This document shows, piece by piece, positions 63,805-64,000 of a DNA stretch of 64,000 bases. The position numbers and the translations under genes are program-made. This DNA comes from Sabellastarte sp. h YS-2021. Taxonomy: Eukaryota; Annelida; Polychaeta; Sabellida; Sabellidae. The notes below the pieces were generated by a model. That model saw only the letters and a list, made by a program, of their open reading frames with translations, made no database searches and was not told where the DNA came from. The DNA lies in contig OZ024933.1 of the NCBI GenBank assembly GCA_964017235.1, positions 58,014,255 through 58,078,254 on the forward strand, in the 5' to 3' direction. Positions within the stretch are counted from its first letter, which is position 1. Every line of letters starts with the position of its first letter.

Positions 63805-64000
63805 GGCTGGGAGTTGTGGCGCGCTCCTGTAATCCAGTTACTTGGAAGCCTGAGTTGAAGGACATCTTGAGGGTAGGAGCTCTGCTGGTTACCTTCCTAT
63901 GTTGATCAGGTGTCTGCACTAAGCTGTGCATCAATATGGTGGCCCTGGTGGAGACTTGGGTCACCAGGTTGTATAATGAGGGACGTACAGGCTCAGGGTG
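63805..64000 (+). pseudogene. 7SL-like copy 84, 5' part (cut by window edge)
   Basis: Haplotype C/C/G/A/C/GG with GGCGCGCTCC: type A at every site, so type A sequence resumes at the right edge. Confidence 0.88.

Larger units (their letters stand above)
1..64000 (+). repeat. 765-bp tandem satellite (macrosatellite) array carrying 7SL RNA-like segments
   Basis: A fixed landmark, GGAAACACAGCAGG, recurs from 687 onward with a step of 765 bp in 67 of 83 periods. The other steps are 764 (ten), 763 (one), 749 (two) and 719 (three), and these sum exactly to the distance from first to last landmark. All units face the same way and none is interrupted by foreign sequence. Copies differ by scattered substitutions and a few spacer indels, so the array is highly homogenised. 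One GAATTC per unit (for example 1715-1720) would give a 765-bp EcoRI ladder; it is lost near 46806. The array continues past both window edges. Long single-orientation arrays of this kind are typical of pericentromeric or macrosatellite DNA in vertebrates; that placement is inference. Confidence 0.98.

Noticed and set aside
1..64000. CENP-B box marking a centromeric satellite
   Set aside because: I see no match to TTCG followed by the CGGG half in any unit; TTCG itself is essentially absent apart from a private change near 28537.
1..64000. CRISPR array or bacterial repeat system
   Set aside because: The period is 765 bp, spacers are not unique, and the 7SL homology is of metazoan form.

Overview
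The whole 64-kb window is one head-to-tail tandem array with a unit of about 765 bp, all on the + strand. I count 83 complete periods plus partial ends. Neither array boundary is in the window, and I see no protein-coding gene, tRNA, CRISPR or transposase.

Each unit has two parts. (1) A 300-nt segment that I recognise, by memory comparison, as a full-length relative of 7SL RNA, the RNA of the signal recognition particle (SRP). Both the Alu domain and the S domain are present, including the GCATCAATATGG core, the helix 6 region with GGAG, the helix 8 GGAA loop followed by AGCAGG, and the GTGAATAG 3' segment. Keeping the S domain means this is not an Alu/B1-type SINE. (2) A 465-bp AT-rich spacer that I do not recognise. 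A 7SL of this form inside a long, CpG-depleted satellite points to a vertebrate, most likely mammalian, heterochromatic or macrosatellite locus. I cannot name the species or chromosome.

Layout. From 0 to about 32.5 kb most copies are type A. From about 32.6 to 62.3 kb most are type B, very uniform after 44 kb. At 62.3-64 kb type A sequence returns. Superimposed are block duplications of 2, 3, 4, 5, 8 and 11 units, with the 4-unit (about 3.06 kb) step arising separately in at least four places. Of 83 periods, 67 are exactly 765 bp, ten are 764, one is 763, two are 749 and three are 719. Every length change lies in the spacer and none in the 300-nt 7SL part.

Haplotype code used in the feature list: bases at positions 81/139/164/172/180/193-194 of each 300-nt copy. 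Type A is C/C/G/A/(G, C or T)/GG. Type B is T/T/A/A/C/AT. Copies are numbered 0-84 from left to right. The open reading frames that recur once per unit use GTG or TTG starts, straddle 7SL and spacer, and are by-products of array homogeneity.
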